From the NCBI GenBank assembly GCA_012719855.1, contig JAAXZN010000006.1:115702-179701 (forward strand): a stretch of 64,000 nucleotides of DNA. Direction: 5' to 3'. Of this stretch, positions 53,501 through 61,556 are shown piece by piece. Each line of letters starts with the position of its first letter. Position 1 is the stretch's first letter. Under the pieces are notes generated by a model, which saw only the letters and a list, made by a program, of their open reading frames with translations, did no database searches and was not told the origin of the DNA. The position numbers were made by a program, and so were the translations under genes. This DNA is from Serratia liquefaciens (GTDB lineage: Bacteria; Pseudomonadota; Gammaproteobacteria; Enterobacterales; Enterobacteriaceae).

Positions 53501-53876
53501 CGCCAAGGGTGGCGTTTACTCGTCACCGTCCCTGAGTGCCTACAGTGGCCAGGTGGTAAGCCAACCCACAACGTTTGCGTTTGCCAAAGGTGCCGGACTA
53601 ATGGGGGAGGCGGGGCCAGAAGCCATTATGCCGCTCAAACGTGGCGCAGATGGTTCATTGGGCGTCCGGGCGATGGGGGCTCCACAGCAGACGGCTGCAG
53701 CCGCGAATGTGTACATCACAATCGAAGGTGGCGGTAATGTTAGCACCCAGGCTGATCCTGGCTGGGAGGAGTTCGGCAAACAGATGGGGAATATTGCTGC
53801 ACAGGAAAGCCAAAAGGTCATCAATCGTAACCTGAAGCCGGGTCAGCCGATCTGGAAAGCAATCAAGGGGATGTAA
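50559..53876 (+). CDS. Tail tape measure protein
   Basis: The product has 1105 aa from ATG 50559; the longer frame from 50478 overlaps the T frame and starts with an unlikely leader. The family N-terminus (ADVASLAVGLYLNDANFRNKL) is followed by long helical Ala/Gln-rich segments, a hydrophobic stretch (RGALGLIGGPFGAAMLAGSAILYF, shown in part: GGPFGAAMLAGSAI) and a C-terminal part with KGGVYSSPSLSAYSG and EAGPEAIMPL. Its length sets tail length, by analogy about 150-170 nm. Confidence 0.93.
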   Translation: MADVASLAVGLYLNDANFRNKLVAAYRTAGDQSGKFNRQAQLDAKKTDEAYQRVGQTVSSLKGTLAGLAGVAGLGFSLGSIITTTRQYGQALSDLSAITGATGAQLKQFDEAAQQMGRTTEYSASQAAEALKLMASAKPELLKTADGLTTATNSALILAQAAGTTLPDATKTLALSLNQFGASASQADRYINVLAAGAKYGSSEIADTAAAIKNGGVAAAQAGIGFEQLNAAIQVLAEREIKGGEAGTGLRNVILNLEKGTDKTLKPSVVGLSTALENLSKKNLSTAQAVKLFGLENINAASILVSNRSKLDDLTKSLTGTQTAHEQAATRVNNLNGDLMGLTSAFEGLIIKVGQASGGPLRTGVQSVTEAINGLADNFNMVASVALYTLIPVMSTKLTAGIRESIGAWRDQQAAVKSAALDQARMAQKTIDSANATLLQNNAEFGRVRAMEKTAKQYGLNVSYTADYNRLIREETEATRAATVGKNQLDAANKRLSVSARAASVATGLARGALGLIGGPFGAAMLAGSAILYFHEQNKLARQSALNLKDAVQETTQALVAMSSKQLDVKALDLDDQYKNQVTQVNQLKKEIIDADSRLSSLKGFDPFGQAQGIEGNRKRAVADLENAQAGLVTLTDSMGRVKAAQDYVKSGFSEMMLSGIADANVVNNAIARVGAAGLSAESPWGGEDPAKADKKGQQALKQYQQLRQEIEVAHSTSLAKIDLEERNSQAKLIATAKAAGASQADVQRVMSLNAENFQRQRLELAEQYAPGQATVRKEQETSRELKALYNARLLTERDYLVARHTLQQDMARERLKAEADAIAAPRQNIAGDVDPSVQLSNQLAQQQAQYQAYYQQGYIDKQRYEQLLQAATQESTDAQYQQAMKLYAGQSQVNKLQLGLIDTMRERSTNMLTGLLTGTQTFKDSMVGLFSSLTQSIVQNLIEMAAQALLTKTILSTFMSFGGGAAGGGNNPGTVPMFANAKGGVYSSPSLSAYSGQVVSQPTTFAFAKGAGLMGEAGPEAIMPLKRGADGSLGVRAMGAPQQTAAAANVYITIEGGGNVSTQADPGWEEFGKQMGNIAAQESQKVINRNLKPGQPIWKAIKGM

Positions 53877-54214
53877 TGGCCATTCAGATATTTGGTTTCC
53901 CGGCGCGGGTTAATGCTGCCGGTGATACCCGATTCCGCATCCGGAAAGCGCAGTTTGGTGATGGATACATGCAGGTTTCAGGCGATGGGATTAACCCGGT
54001 TATTCGTTCTTGGGACCTGACCTTCATCGGTAAATATGACTACATCACGCCCATAATCGCCTTCCTCGAGACTCATCAGGGGGTTAAATCCTTTCAATGG
54101 ACCCCACCAACCAACGTTCCCGGCCTGTACCGTTGTGAAGGCTATAAGTCTGTTGCGATGGGCGGGGAGAATTACTCTTTGACGGCCACTTTCACAGAGG
54201 CCTTCCACGTTTAA
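53876..54214 (+). CDS. Minor tail protein M-like
   Basis: The protein has 112 aa. The sequence RFRIRKAQFGDGYMQVSGDGINP and FQWTPPTNVPGLYRCEGYKS is typical of the phage_min_tail family (lambda M). It overlaps the tape measure stop by one base. It belongs to the tail-tip complex. Confidence 0.92.
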   Translation: MAIQIFGFPARVNAAGDTRFRIRKAQFGDGYMQVSGDGINPVIRSWDLTFIGKYDYITPIIAFLETHQGVKSFQWTPPTNVPGLYRCEGYKSVAMGGENYSLTATFTEAFHV

Positions 54215-54226
54215 TCGGAAATAATC

Positions 54227-54976
54227 ATGCTGAATTCAGACCTGCAGAAATTGGAGCCGGGCAACCGCATTCGCCTCATTGAAGTAGATGGCACAAAGTT
54301 TGGTGCCGATATTCTGCGTTTTCACTGTGACACGCTGCCCTATACCCCAGAGGAACTCGCTGCTGCCGGCGGTGATGAATCCAAGTTGCCAGCGAAGCCA
54401 ATATGGTGGCAAGGCAAGGAATATGGCCCGTGGCCGTTTACCGTTGAGGGGCTGGAAATATCCTCAGACAGCCAGAGCACCGAACCAAAGCTAACAGTGG
54501 CTAACCTTGATGGGTTGATCACCGCGCTTTGCCTCCAGTTTGAGGATATGGCACAGGCCAAGGTGCTGATCCACGATACGTTGGTTCACTACCTTGACGC
54601 CCGTAATTTTCCAGAGGGCAACCCTACAGCTGATCCGGTGCAGGAAAAGCTGCAGGTCTTCTACATCGATCGCAAGGCAACGGAAAGCGATGAATCGGTT
54701 GAGTTTGAAATGTCCAGCCCGGCTGACCTGCGGGGGCTACGTATCCCGACTCGGCAAATTCATAGCCTGTGTACCTGGTGCTCCCGTGGCTGGTACCGTA
54801 CAGGCAAAGGCTGCGATTATGCTGGTACCCGATACTTTGACGACAAGGGCAACCCGGTTGATGATCCCAGCAAGGACCGTTGCGGTGGGTTGCTGAGCGA
54901 TTGCCAGAAACGTTTTGGTGATAACGAGCCATTACCGTTCGGCGGGTTCCCCGGTGCTTCATTGATCCGACAGTAG
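54227..54976 (+). CDS. Minor tail protein L-like (Fe-S type)
   Basis: The protein has 249 aa with the lambda L architecture. A Cys cluster near the C-terminus (CTWCSRGWYRTGKGCDY, CGGLLSDCQKRFGD) fits the iron-sulfur binding part known in lambda L. It includes LIEVDGTKFGADILRFH at the N-terminus. It lies between M and K in the canonical order. Confidence 0.92.
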   Translation: MLNSDLQKLEPGNRIRLIEVDGTKFGADILRFHCDTLPYTPEELAAAGGDESKLPAKPIWWQGKEYGPWPFTVEGLEISSDSQSTEPKLTVANLDGLITALCLQFEDMAQAKVLIHDTLVHYLDARNFPEGNPTADPVQEKLQVFYIDRKATESDESVEFEMSSPADLRGLRIPTRQIHSLCTWCSRGWYRTGKGCDYAGTRYFDDKGNPVDDPSKDRCGGLLSDCQKRFGDNEPLPFGGFPGASLIRQ

Positions 54977-54984
54977 GAGGATAG

Positions 54985-55689
54985 ATGAAAGAGAAAACCA
55001 TAGCGGCCATTATGGCGCATGCTGAGGCCGAGTATCCGCGTGAATGCTGCGGCATCGTGGCGCAGAAATCCCGCGTTGAGCGTTACTTTCCTTGCCGTAA
55101 CCTGGCTGAAAACCCTACTGAACAATTTCACCTGGCGCCAGAAGACTACGTAACCGCATCGGAATGGGGCACAGTCACAATGATTGTGCATAGCCACCCT
55201 GATGCCACAACGCAGCCGAGCGAACTGGATAAGGCGCAGTGTGACGCGTTAGAACTTCCCTGGGTGATTGTCAGTTGGCCTGAAGGGGATTTGCGCACGG
55301 TTATGCCGCGTGGAGATTTGCCGCTGGTAGGGCGCCAGTTTGTGCTGGGCCATACGGACTGCTGGGGGCTTGTCATGAGTTATTTCCGGCAGCAGCATGG
55401 CGTTGAACTACGAGATTACCGGGTTGATTACCCGTGGTGGGAAAGGGGCGAAAACCTCTACACGGATAACTGGCACGAATGCGGTTTCCGTGAGTTTAAT
55501 GGCCCGCCGCTGCAGGGGGATATGGTGATAATGCAGGTTTCGGCACCAGTAGCGAACCACGCCGGTATCCTGCTGGAAGATGGCATGTTACTGCACCACA
55601 TGTACGGAATGCTCAGTCAGCGGGTGCCCTATGGCGGTTACTGGAAGGAACGAACTGTGAAGGTGCTGCGCCACAAAGAACTGATGTGA
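54985..55689 (+). CDS. Tail tip K-like protein (MPN/JAMM plus NlpC/P60)
   Basis: The protein has 234 aa with two catalytic domains. The N-terminal Mov34/JAMM domain shows HSHPDATTQPSELD (about residues 68-81). The C-terminal NlpC/P60 domain has the Cys nucleophile in GHTDCWGLV (about 125) and an NHAGILLE His region. Lambda K-type proteins may hydrolyse peptidoglycan at DNA entry. Immediately after it the operon is interrupted by an accessory gene. Confidence 0.93.
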   Translation: MKEKTIAAIMAHAEAEYPRECCGIVAQKSRVERYFPCRNLAENPTEQFHLAPEDYVTASEWGTVTMIVHSHPDATTQPSELDKAQCDALELPWVIVSWPEGDLRTVMPRGDLPLVGRQFVLGHTDCWGLVMSYFRQQHGVELRDYRVDYPWWERGENLYTDNWHECGFREFNGPPLQGDMVIMQVSAPVANHAGILLEDGMLLHHMYGMLSQRVPYGGYWKERTVKVLRHKELM

Positions 55690-55726
55690 TGCTATCATTC
55701 CACTTTTCAGCTTAAGGAAAAGGGTT

Positions 55727-56077
55727 ATGAAGAAGGTATTCCCTGCATTGGTTTTGTATTTTTTGACTTCTTTTTTTGCTAATGCAATTACGCTGGATGC
55801 TTATCTTAGTAAGCATAAGGAAATTGATGAAGATCCAATTCTAAGTGAGTACGTAAGAAAGTGGGCTTGGTTTATGGCATTAATGGATGCTCAGCAAAAA
55901 TACAACACATCTGATCCAACTAAAATTAATGAATTACTTAGTGCGAAAGGTGATAAATATGGCGCATTGAGTATTCGTAAAATTTCAACTGACTGTAAAA
56001 ATGGAACCACAGCAGCAGGCGGTATTGAGCTTAATAAGCGAGAGTGTAAAATAGTAATTAATAGTGCAAGTAAGTAG
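55727..56077 (+). CDS. Secreted accessory (moron) protein, unknown
   Basis: The precursor has 116 aa: a signal peptide (MKKVFPALVLYFLTSFFANA, cleaved near residue 20) and a mature part of ~96 residues with two Cys (DCKNGT and ECKIVI) that can form a disulfide. It is much more A+T-rich than the tail genes, sits between K and I and has its own terminator just after it. This is the form of a moron expressed from the prophage. No homologue is recognised; a periplasmic or exported role is inference. Confidence 0.72.
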   Translation: MKKVFPALVLYFLTSFFANAITLDAYLSKHKEIDEDPILSEYVRKWAWFMALMDAQQKYNTSDPTKINELLSAKGDKYGALSIRKISTDCKNGTTAAGGIELNKRECKIVINSASK

Positions 56078-56084
56078 ACTTGTG

Positions 56085-56110
56085 GCCCCATTTATATGGG
56101 GCTTTTTATT
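56085..56110 (+). terminator. Terminator after the secreted moron gene
   Basis: GCCCCAT...ATGGGGC is followed by TTTTTATT. It lies between the accessory gene and tail gene I. Confidence 0.9.
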
Positions 56111-56119
56111 GGAGGCTAT

Positions 56120-56746
56120 ATGTCTTTTATTGATGCTCCACTGAGAACAGTACGATTCCACGGCCCGATGGTGAAATTATTTGGGCGCGAATTTAAGTAT
56201 CGTGCTCTGACTGTACCAAAAGCAATTGATGCAATGAAGAATCTCCTACCAGGGTTCGAGCGTTATATGCTGGAGGCTCACAAACGCGGACTGACATTTT
56301 CCATTTTTGTTGGAAAGCGTAATATTGGCCAGGACGAGCTGGAACTGACGAAAGGCTCGGAAGATATTCATCTGGTGCCTGTAGTTATCGGCAGTAAACG
56401 CGCTGGCGTGTTCCAGACCGTGCTGGGGGTGGCGCTTGTTGCTGTTGCTATGTATGTGTCTGCGGGGACTGCCGCAGGAGCTATGGGGGCATTTGGTGCT
56501 GGTGGCGCCACCGGCATTGCGGCCATGACCGGTGCATCTTTGGCCCTTGGTGGGATTGTTCAGATGCTTTCGCCGCAGATGGGTGGTTTGCGAACGCGAC
56601 AGGACCAGGACAACAAACCAAGCTATGCCTTTGGTGGCCCGGTGAATACAACAGCGCAGGGTAATCCTGTGGGTGTGCTATACGGAACGCGTGAGATCGG
56701 CGGGGCGATTATCTCCGCTGGTATTTATACTGAAGATCAACAGTAA
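56120..56746 (+). CDS. Tail assembly protein I-like
   Basis: The product has 208 aa from ATG 56120, placed by GGAGG at 56111-56115. It has the lambda I pattern: RTVRFHGPMVKLFGREFKYRALTVPKAIDAM at the N-terminus and a Gly/Ala-rich hydrophobic centre (about residues 105-165). It is required for tail-tip assembly with K and J. It follows the moron insertion. Confidence 0.92.
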   Translation: MSFIDAPLRTVRFHGPMVKLFGREFKYRALTVPKAIDAMKNLLPGFERYMLEAHKRGLTFSIFVGKRNIGQDELELTKGSEDIHLVPVVIGSKRAGVFQTVLGVALVAVAMYVSAGTAAGAMGAFGAGGATGIAAMTGASLALGGIVQMLSPQMGGLRTRQDQDNKPSYAFGGPVNTTAQGNPVGVLYGTREIGGAIISAGIYTEDQQ

Positions 56747-56767
56747 GCCGAAAGGCAGGAGAGAGTT

Positions 56768-56908
56768 ATGAATAATCAGAAAGAAAAAAAGGCTGATTCA
56801 AATGTTGCAGAATCAGCCTCTGGCACAATAAAAATCTCAAATGAAAAAGGGATTATTGAAGTGCGCAATAATCAAGGTGTTCTTATTTCCCGGATGTTGC
56901 GGTTTTAA
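56768..56908 (+). CDS. 46-residue phage tail-region protein
   Basis: The product has 46 aa, ATG 56768 to TAA 56908, with GGAGAG upstream. It is charged at the N-terminus and ends with a short beta-rich SNEKGIIEVRNNQGVLISRML. It is too short for most gene callers. Its end overlaps the 3' end of a convergent minus-strand gene by 26 bp. The function is unknown. Confidence 0.6.
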   Translation: MNNQKEKKADSNVAESASGTIKISNEKGIIEVRNNQGVLISRMLRF

Positions 56909-57134
56909 CTCTGGCGGCCAATTGCGCGATTGCTAATTGAGCGGTTGCACCGTCATTTTGCTCATACATTTTATCAAGAGTGGTCAATAAATCATGAGCA
57001 AAGCCAGGCAGTTTCTTTTCGAGCGCGTGTACCAGAGCAGCATACCCAATGTTTAATGCTTCCATAGAGCAGGCTTGATCTGGCAGCGGCATATCGCTAG
57101 TAATGGAATTTTCAAATTTAAATGTACTTTTCAT
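56883..57134 (-). CDS. Reversed accessory protein, unknown
   Basis: The product has 83 aa from ATG 57134 behind AGGAA. It is helical and Ala-rich with one Cys (QACSMEAL). It is transcribed against the late operon between I and J, so it can be expressed from the prophage. No family is recognised. Position and orientation make it a moron candidate. Confidence 0.68.
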   Translation of the reverse strand: MKSTFKFENSITSDMPLPDQACSMEALNIGYAALVHALEKKLPGFAHDLLTTLDKMYEQNDGATAQLAIAQLAARVKTATSGK

Positions 57135-57272
57135 GATGTTCCTAATCCAGAGTTAATCAGCCATCCCTCTGATTTCAAACGTCCATGCTCCTACATGGGC
57201 GGGCTGAATCCATACAAGATAGAGCCTCAATTCAATCAGTAAACCCTGATATTTGATCAGTGTATTCACTAC

Positions 57273-57293
57273 GCCGCTTCTTGCGGCTTTTTT
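57273..57293 (+). terminator. Terminator ahead of gene J
   Basis: GCCGC-TTCTT-GCGGC is followed by six T, 17 bp before the J start. The 57135-57272 stretch has no supported gene and should contain the promoter of the reversed gene. Confidence 0.85.
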
Positions 57294-57309
57294 CATTGGT
57301 GCGAGCGAT

Positions 57310-60300
57310 ATGGAAAATATAACGATTAAAGGCCGTAAAGGCGGTGGCGGAGGCGGCCACACCCCAGTTGAGTCTCCAGACAGTGTTCAATCGATCTCCA
57401 GAGCCAAAATGCTGTTCTCGCTGGGAGAAGGTGAGTTTGCCGGTCGGCTGGATGGCACAAACGTTTATGCTGATGGCACGCCCGTATTAAACAGTGACGG
57501 GACTGAAAATTTTCCCGGTTTTCGCTGGGAGTTTCGGCCAGGCACCCAGGCACAAGATTATATCCAGGGCATCCCATCTGTTGAGAACGAGATCGCCATC
57601 AGTACCGAATTGAAAAGCGGTACTCCGTGGGTGCGATCAGTGTCAAATTTGCAACTGTCTGCCGTGCGCTTGCGCTTCGGCTGGCCGATGTTGCAATCAC
57701 AGGCTGATAACGGTGATGTTAACGGCTATCGCATTGAGTACGCGATTGATATTGCGACTGATGGCGGCAGCTATCAGGAAGTGTTAACGGCTGCGATCGA
57801 CGATAAAACCACCTCGCTGTATGAGCGTTCGCACCGTATCAATTTGCCGAAAGCTACAACCGGCTGGCAGGTACGCGTGCGCCGTCTGACGCCGAATGCG
57901 AACAGCGCCAGAATCGCAGACCGTATGAATATCGAGGCGCTGACCGAAATTATTGATGCCAAGCTGCGCTATCCAAACACCGCGCTGTTGTATGTGGAAT
58001 TTGACTCCAAGCAATTCCCGAATATACCGAAGATCAGTTGTAAGCCGCGTGGGCGTGTGATCCGCGTACCGGATAACTATGACCCAGAAACACGAAGCTA
58101 TAACGGTGTTTGGACCGGTGGCTTCAAGTGGGCCTACAGCGATAATCCAGCCTGGGTGTTCTACGACATTATTTTAGCTGAGCGCTTCGGCCTTGGTGAT
58201 CGCATCGATTCCTCTCAGGTATCTGAGTCCGAGCTATACCGCATTGCGCAGTATTGCGATCAGCTTGTGCCTGATGGACGTGGTGGCGACGGTACTGAGC
58301 CGCGTTTCACCTGTAACGTTTACATTCAATCGCGTGAGGATGCCTGGACCGTCCTGAGCGATTTAGCTGGCATCTTTCGTGGCATGACCTATTGGGGACG
58401 AAACCAAATGGTTGCCCTGGCGGATATGCCGCGTGATATGGATATCACCTACACCCGTGCCAACGTCATTGATGGGAAATTTACCTATTCGTCAGCAAGT
58501 GAGCGTACCCGCTATAGCACGGCGATGGTCAGTTGGTCCGATCCCGCCAACCACTATGCCGACGCGATTGAAGCCGTTTTTGATAATGATTTGGTTCGTC
58601 GCTATGACGTTAACCAGACGGAGTTAACAGCAATCGGCTGTACCCGCCAAAGTGAGGCCAACCGCCGGGGTCGTTGGGCGTTACTGACAAATAGCAAAGA
58701 CAGGGCGGTAACGTTTTCTGTCGGTCTGGATGGCATGATCCCCATGCCTGGGCACATCGTTGGCGTTGCGGATCAGATGGTCGCCGGTAGGGTTATCGGT
58801 GGCCGCATCAGTAGTGTGGACGGCCGCAAGGTGAAGCTGGATAGAAAGCCTGGCGCTAAAGCGGGTGATCGCCTGATTGTTAATCTGCCATCCGGTAAGG
58901 CACAGGCGCGTACCGTGCAGGCTGTGAATGAGCGCGTTGTGACTGTCACGACCGATTACAGCGAAACACCGGTACCGGAATCAGCCTGGTCGATAGATGC
59001 GGATGATCTCGCCGTCCAGCTGTATCGCGTCGTGGGTATTGCTGATAACGGTGACAATACTTTCACTATCAACGCGACAGAGCACGATCCAAACAAATAT
59101 GCCCGGATTGATACGGGGGCGCGTATCGATGATCGCCCCATCTCAATTATTCCTCCGGGCGTCCAGGCACCACCGAAAAATATCACCATAGAAAGCTATT
59201 CCTCTGTGAGCCAGGGGATCGCCATCACAACGATGCGAGCAGCATGGGGCTCGGTGGAGAACGCGATAGCGTATGAGGCTGAGTGGCGAAAAGATAACGG
59301 TAACTGGGTATCAGTCCCGCGCACATCGGCTTTGGGTTTCGAAGTCCCGGGTATTTATGCCGGTCGCTATTTGGTACGCGTTCGGGCCATCAACGCCAGC
59401 GATATTTCGTCAATCTGGGCGACATCGATGGAAACCTACCTGAAGGGTAAGGAAGGCAAGCCGCCGGTGCCGGTTGGGTTCAGGGCCTCTCCTCTGTTGT
59501 GGGGCATCCAGTTGGATTGGGGATTTCCATCCGGCGCAGAGGATACGCTGAAAACCGAAATCCACTATGCGGACAACGCTGCCGGCGACAACGCGATGCT
59601 GCTGGCCGATATTCCGTACCCGCTCCATACCCACACCATGACCGGATTGAAGGCGGGCCAGGAGTTTTTGTTCCGTGCACGCCTGCAGGACAGGACCGGG
59701 AATATCGGGGACTGGACCGGCTGGATTAAGGGGCAATCCAACGCGAACGCTGACGATTACCTTGAAAGCATTGGCGATGGCTTTCTGACGGACAAAGACG
59801 GCGACCGGCTGACGGGTGACATTGACACAAATATTGAGGCCATACTGCAGAACGCGTTGGCCAACAACGCCACGGTCGAGCATCAGTGGGCGCAGTACGG
59901 GACGGTGCGTGCTGATATTCTCATTGTGAAGACCACGATTGCCGAAGTTGATCGGGCGCTGGCCGAGATGTCTACTCAGGTGCAGGCGCAGATTGACGAC
60001 GTTACCGCCGTTCTGGAGGACAAGCTGACGGCCACAGTTGACGCCGACGGCGCAACAGCCATCCACACACTGAAAGCCGGCGTGCGGGTCAATGGTGTTT
60101 TCTACAATGCTGGCATGTCTATCGCTGTTCTTGCGGAAACCGGTAAGCCTGTAATCACCCGGATTGGTTTCAATGCCAATCAGTTCGTGCTGATGAGCGG
60201 TAGTGGTGATAACCAGTATTCACCGTTTGCTGTCATCGATGGCCAGGTGTTTATCAGCGATGCATTCATTCAGAACGCCTCGATCACGTCTGCGAAAATC

Positions 60301-60516
60301 GCGGATGCGGCCATTACCAACGCCAAAATCAGCGGGTTTATTCAGTCCGATAACTTCAGCGGTAACAACGGATGGCGTCTTGATAAAAGTGGCGCTGGCG
60401 CTGGCCAGATACAAATCAACGGCGGCGACGGCAACGGACGCATGGAGATACGCGGCGATCAGATTAACGTTTACGACGCCGGAGGCAATCTGCGGGTGCG
60501 GATGGGGAGGCTATAA
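57310..60516 (+). CDS. Host-specificity tail tip protein J-like
   Basis: The product has 1068 aa from ATG 57310 (the frame is open to 57253 but has no support there). It has a Gly-rich N-terminus (GRKGGGGGGHTP), the phage_tail_J core, two fibronectin type III-like domains (about residues 630-800), a helical segment and a C-terminal domain with FIQNASITSAKIADAAITNAKI before a short beta tail. J binds the outer-membrane receptor; its C-terminus decides host range. Lambda J uses the C-terminal 249 residues. Confidence 0.94.
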   Translation: MENITIKGRKGGGGGGHTPVESPDSVQSISRAKMLFSLGEGEFAGRLDGTNVYADGTPVLNSDGTENFPGFRWEFRPGTQAQDYIQGIPSVENEIAISTELKSGTPWVRSVSNLQLSAVRLRFGWPMLQSQADNGDVNGYRIEYAIDIATDGGSYQEVLTAAIDDKTTSLYERSHRINLPKATTGWQVRVRRLTPNANSARIADRMNIEALTEIIDAKLRYPNTALLYVEFDSKQFPNIPKISCKPRGRVIRVPDNYDPETRSYNGVWTGGFKWAYSDNPAWVFYDIILAERFGLGDRIDSSQVSESELYRIAQYCDQLVPDGRGGDGTEPRFTCNVYIQSREDAWTVLSDLAGIFRGMTYWGRNQMVALADMPRDMDITYTRANVIDGKFTYSSASERTRYSTAMVSWSDPANHYADAIEAVFDNDLVRRYDVNQTELTAIGCTRQSEANRRGRWALLTNSKDRAVTFSVGLDGMIPMPGHIVGVADQMVAGRVIGGRISSVDGRKVKLDRKPGAKAGDRLIVNLPSGKAQARTVQAVNERVVTVTTDYSETPVPESAWSIDADDLAVQLYRVVGIADNGDNTFTINATEHDPNKYARIDTGARIDDRPISIIPPGVQAPPKNITIESYSSVSQGIAITTMRAAWGSVENAIAYEAEWRKDNGNWVSVPRTSALGFEVPGIYAGRYLVRVRAINASDISSIWATSMETYLKGKEGKPPVPVGFRASPLLWGIQLDWGFPSGAEDTLKTEIHYADNAAGDNAMLLADIPYPLHTHTMTGLKAGQEFLFRARLQDRTGNIGDWTGWIKGQSNANADDYLESIGDGFLTDKDGDRLTGDIDTNIEAILQNALANNATVEHQWAQYGTVRADILIVKTTIAEVDRALAEMSTQVQAQIDDVTAVLEDKLTATVDADGATAIHTLKAGVRVNGVFYNAGMSIAVLAETGKPVITRIGFNANQFVLMSGSGDNQYSPFAVIDGQVFISDAFIQNASITSAKIADAAITNAKISGFIQSDNFSGNNGWRLDKSGAGAGQIQINGGDGNGRMEIRGDQINVYDAGGNLRVRMGRL

Positions 60517-60517
60517 C

Positions 60518-61507
60518 ATGGCCTATGGGTTGGTAGTTAATGGTAAAGAGTTGGCAGCAGTGAATAGCCCTTCACTGTTAGCCAACGATAAAGAACCCTG
60601 GGCCGATGGTAATAGGCAGAAGATATATACTCCCCCTGATTATATTCCGGGGAACCCGGTTTTTATCGTTGGTCAGACTGGCTATATCTTTGGCAGCGCG
60701 ACCAATCCGCCATTTTACGGAGGGATCACGGGGTGGCGAACCGATGGGAATAGAATCATTGTTGATTTTTCCTCGGCAAACAATCAGGCATTTTTTACCG
60801 AGTTCAGCATATATCAGGTTCAAACTCCGCAATCAGTTTCCGGGACTTACGGGATCATGATTCAAAACTCGGTTGACTGGATGAGCATAAACAGCTCTCA
60901 GCGGCTTGGTTTTGTTGCGTGGAAAGGGGTAGTGACAATCAACGGGCAATGGACTTTGCCGACTGTTCAAAATGACAACACGAAAGTTGTTTATGTTCGA
61001 TGTGATGATCCAGGCGTGTCGGTGTATCACTCAGTTGAACATAACGAATTAACGGTATCGCGTGATAATGGGAGTGGCGAACCTTCCCGAACCACTGCCA
61101 GCGTACAAGTGGTAATTATGAATAGTGGATATTATCCGCCAACACCAAGCGGCTACGGCATGGTGATTAAAAACATAGCTGGAAATAACACATTTACCAG
61201 TGATTGCGAACCTTTACTATGGGATGGGCGATCAGTCAATGTGGGAGCTAACCCGGACGATTTGGTCAATACGGGTATTGCGAGGCCCATGATACCCCTT
61301 GCTGTAAATGCATTCATGCGTGGTAATTCAGAAATGAGCGGGGGGTATTATAACTATTATAGCTGTGGATATAGATTTAACGGCTCGGCGGTTCAATTCT
61401 GGCGTGCTGATTCAGGGCGTAAAATACAGACAAAATGGAATGTATCAACGCGATGGTATTCGTCCCAAATGCCACTAATGGTTATAAACGCTGACCACTA
61501 CTTCTAA
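60518..61507 (+). CDS. Tail-tip/fibre protein after J, unknown type
   Basis: The product has 329 aa from ATG 60518, seven bases after GGGGAGG. It starts MAYGLVVNGKELAAVNSPSLL, which fits a DUF6453-like phage family found after J. It is beta-rich, aromatic, and ends in a Tyr/Gly-rich region. A much longer frame from 60203 overlaps J and is not used. It is a probable side fibre or tip attachment protein. Confidence 0.8.
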   Translation: MAYGLVVNGKELAAVNSPSLLANDKEPWADGNRQKIYTPPDYIPGNPVFIVGQTGYIFGSATNPPFYGGITGWRTDGNRIIVDFSSANNQAFFTEFSIYQVQTPQSVSGTYGIMIQNSVDWMSINSSQRLGFVAWKGVVTINGQWTLPTVQNDNTKVVYVRCDDPGVSVYHSVEHNELTVSRDNGSGEPSRTTASVQVVIMNSGYYPPTPSGYGMVIKNIAGNNTFTSDCEPLLWDGRSVNVGANPDDLVNTGIARPMIPLAVNAFMRGNSEMSGGYYNYYSCGYRFNGSAVQFWRADSGRKIQTKWNVSTRWYSSQMPLMVINADHYF

Positions 61508-61508
61508 C

Positions 61509-61532
61509 AACCGGCCATTGAGCCGGTTTTTT
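61509..61532 (+). terminator. Terminator between tail-tip genes
   Basis: AACCGGC-CATTGA-GCCGGTT is followed by four T, right after the stop of the 60518-61507 gene. Confidence 0.85.
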
Positions 61533-61556
61533 AATGCCAAAATTCAGGAGAGCATT

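Noticed and set aside
60203..60517. Upstream extension of the post-J fibre gene
   Set aside because: Lies in another frame inside J; a strong ribosome site marks ATG 60518.
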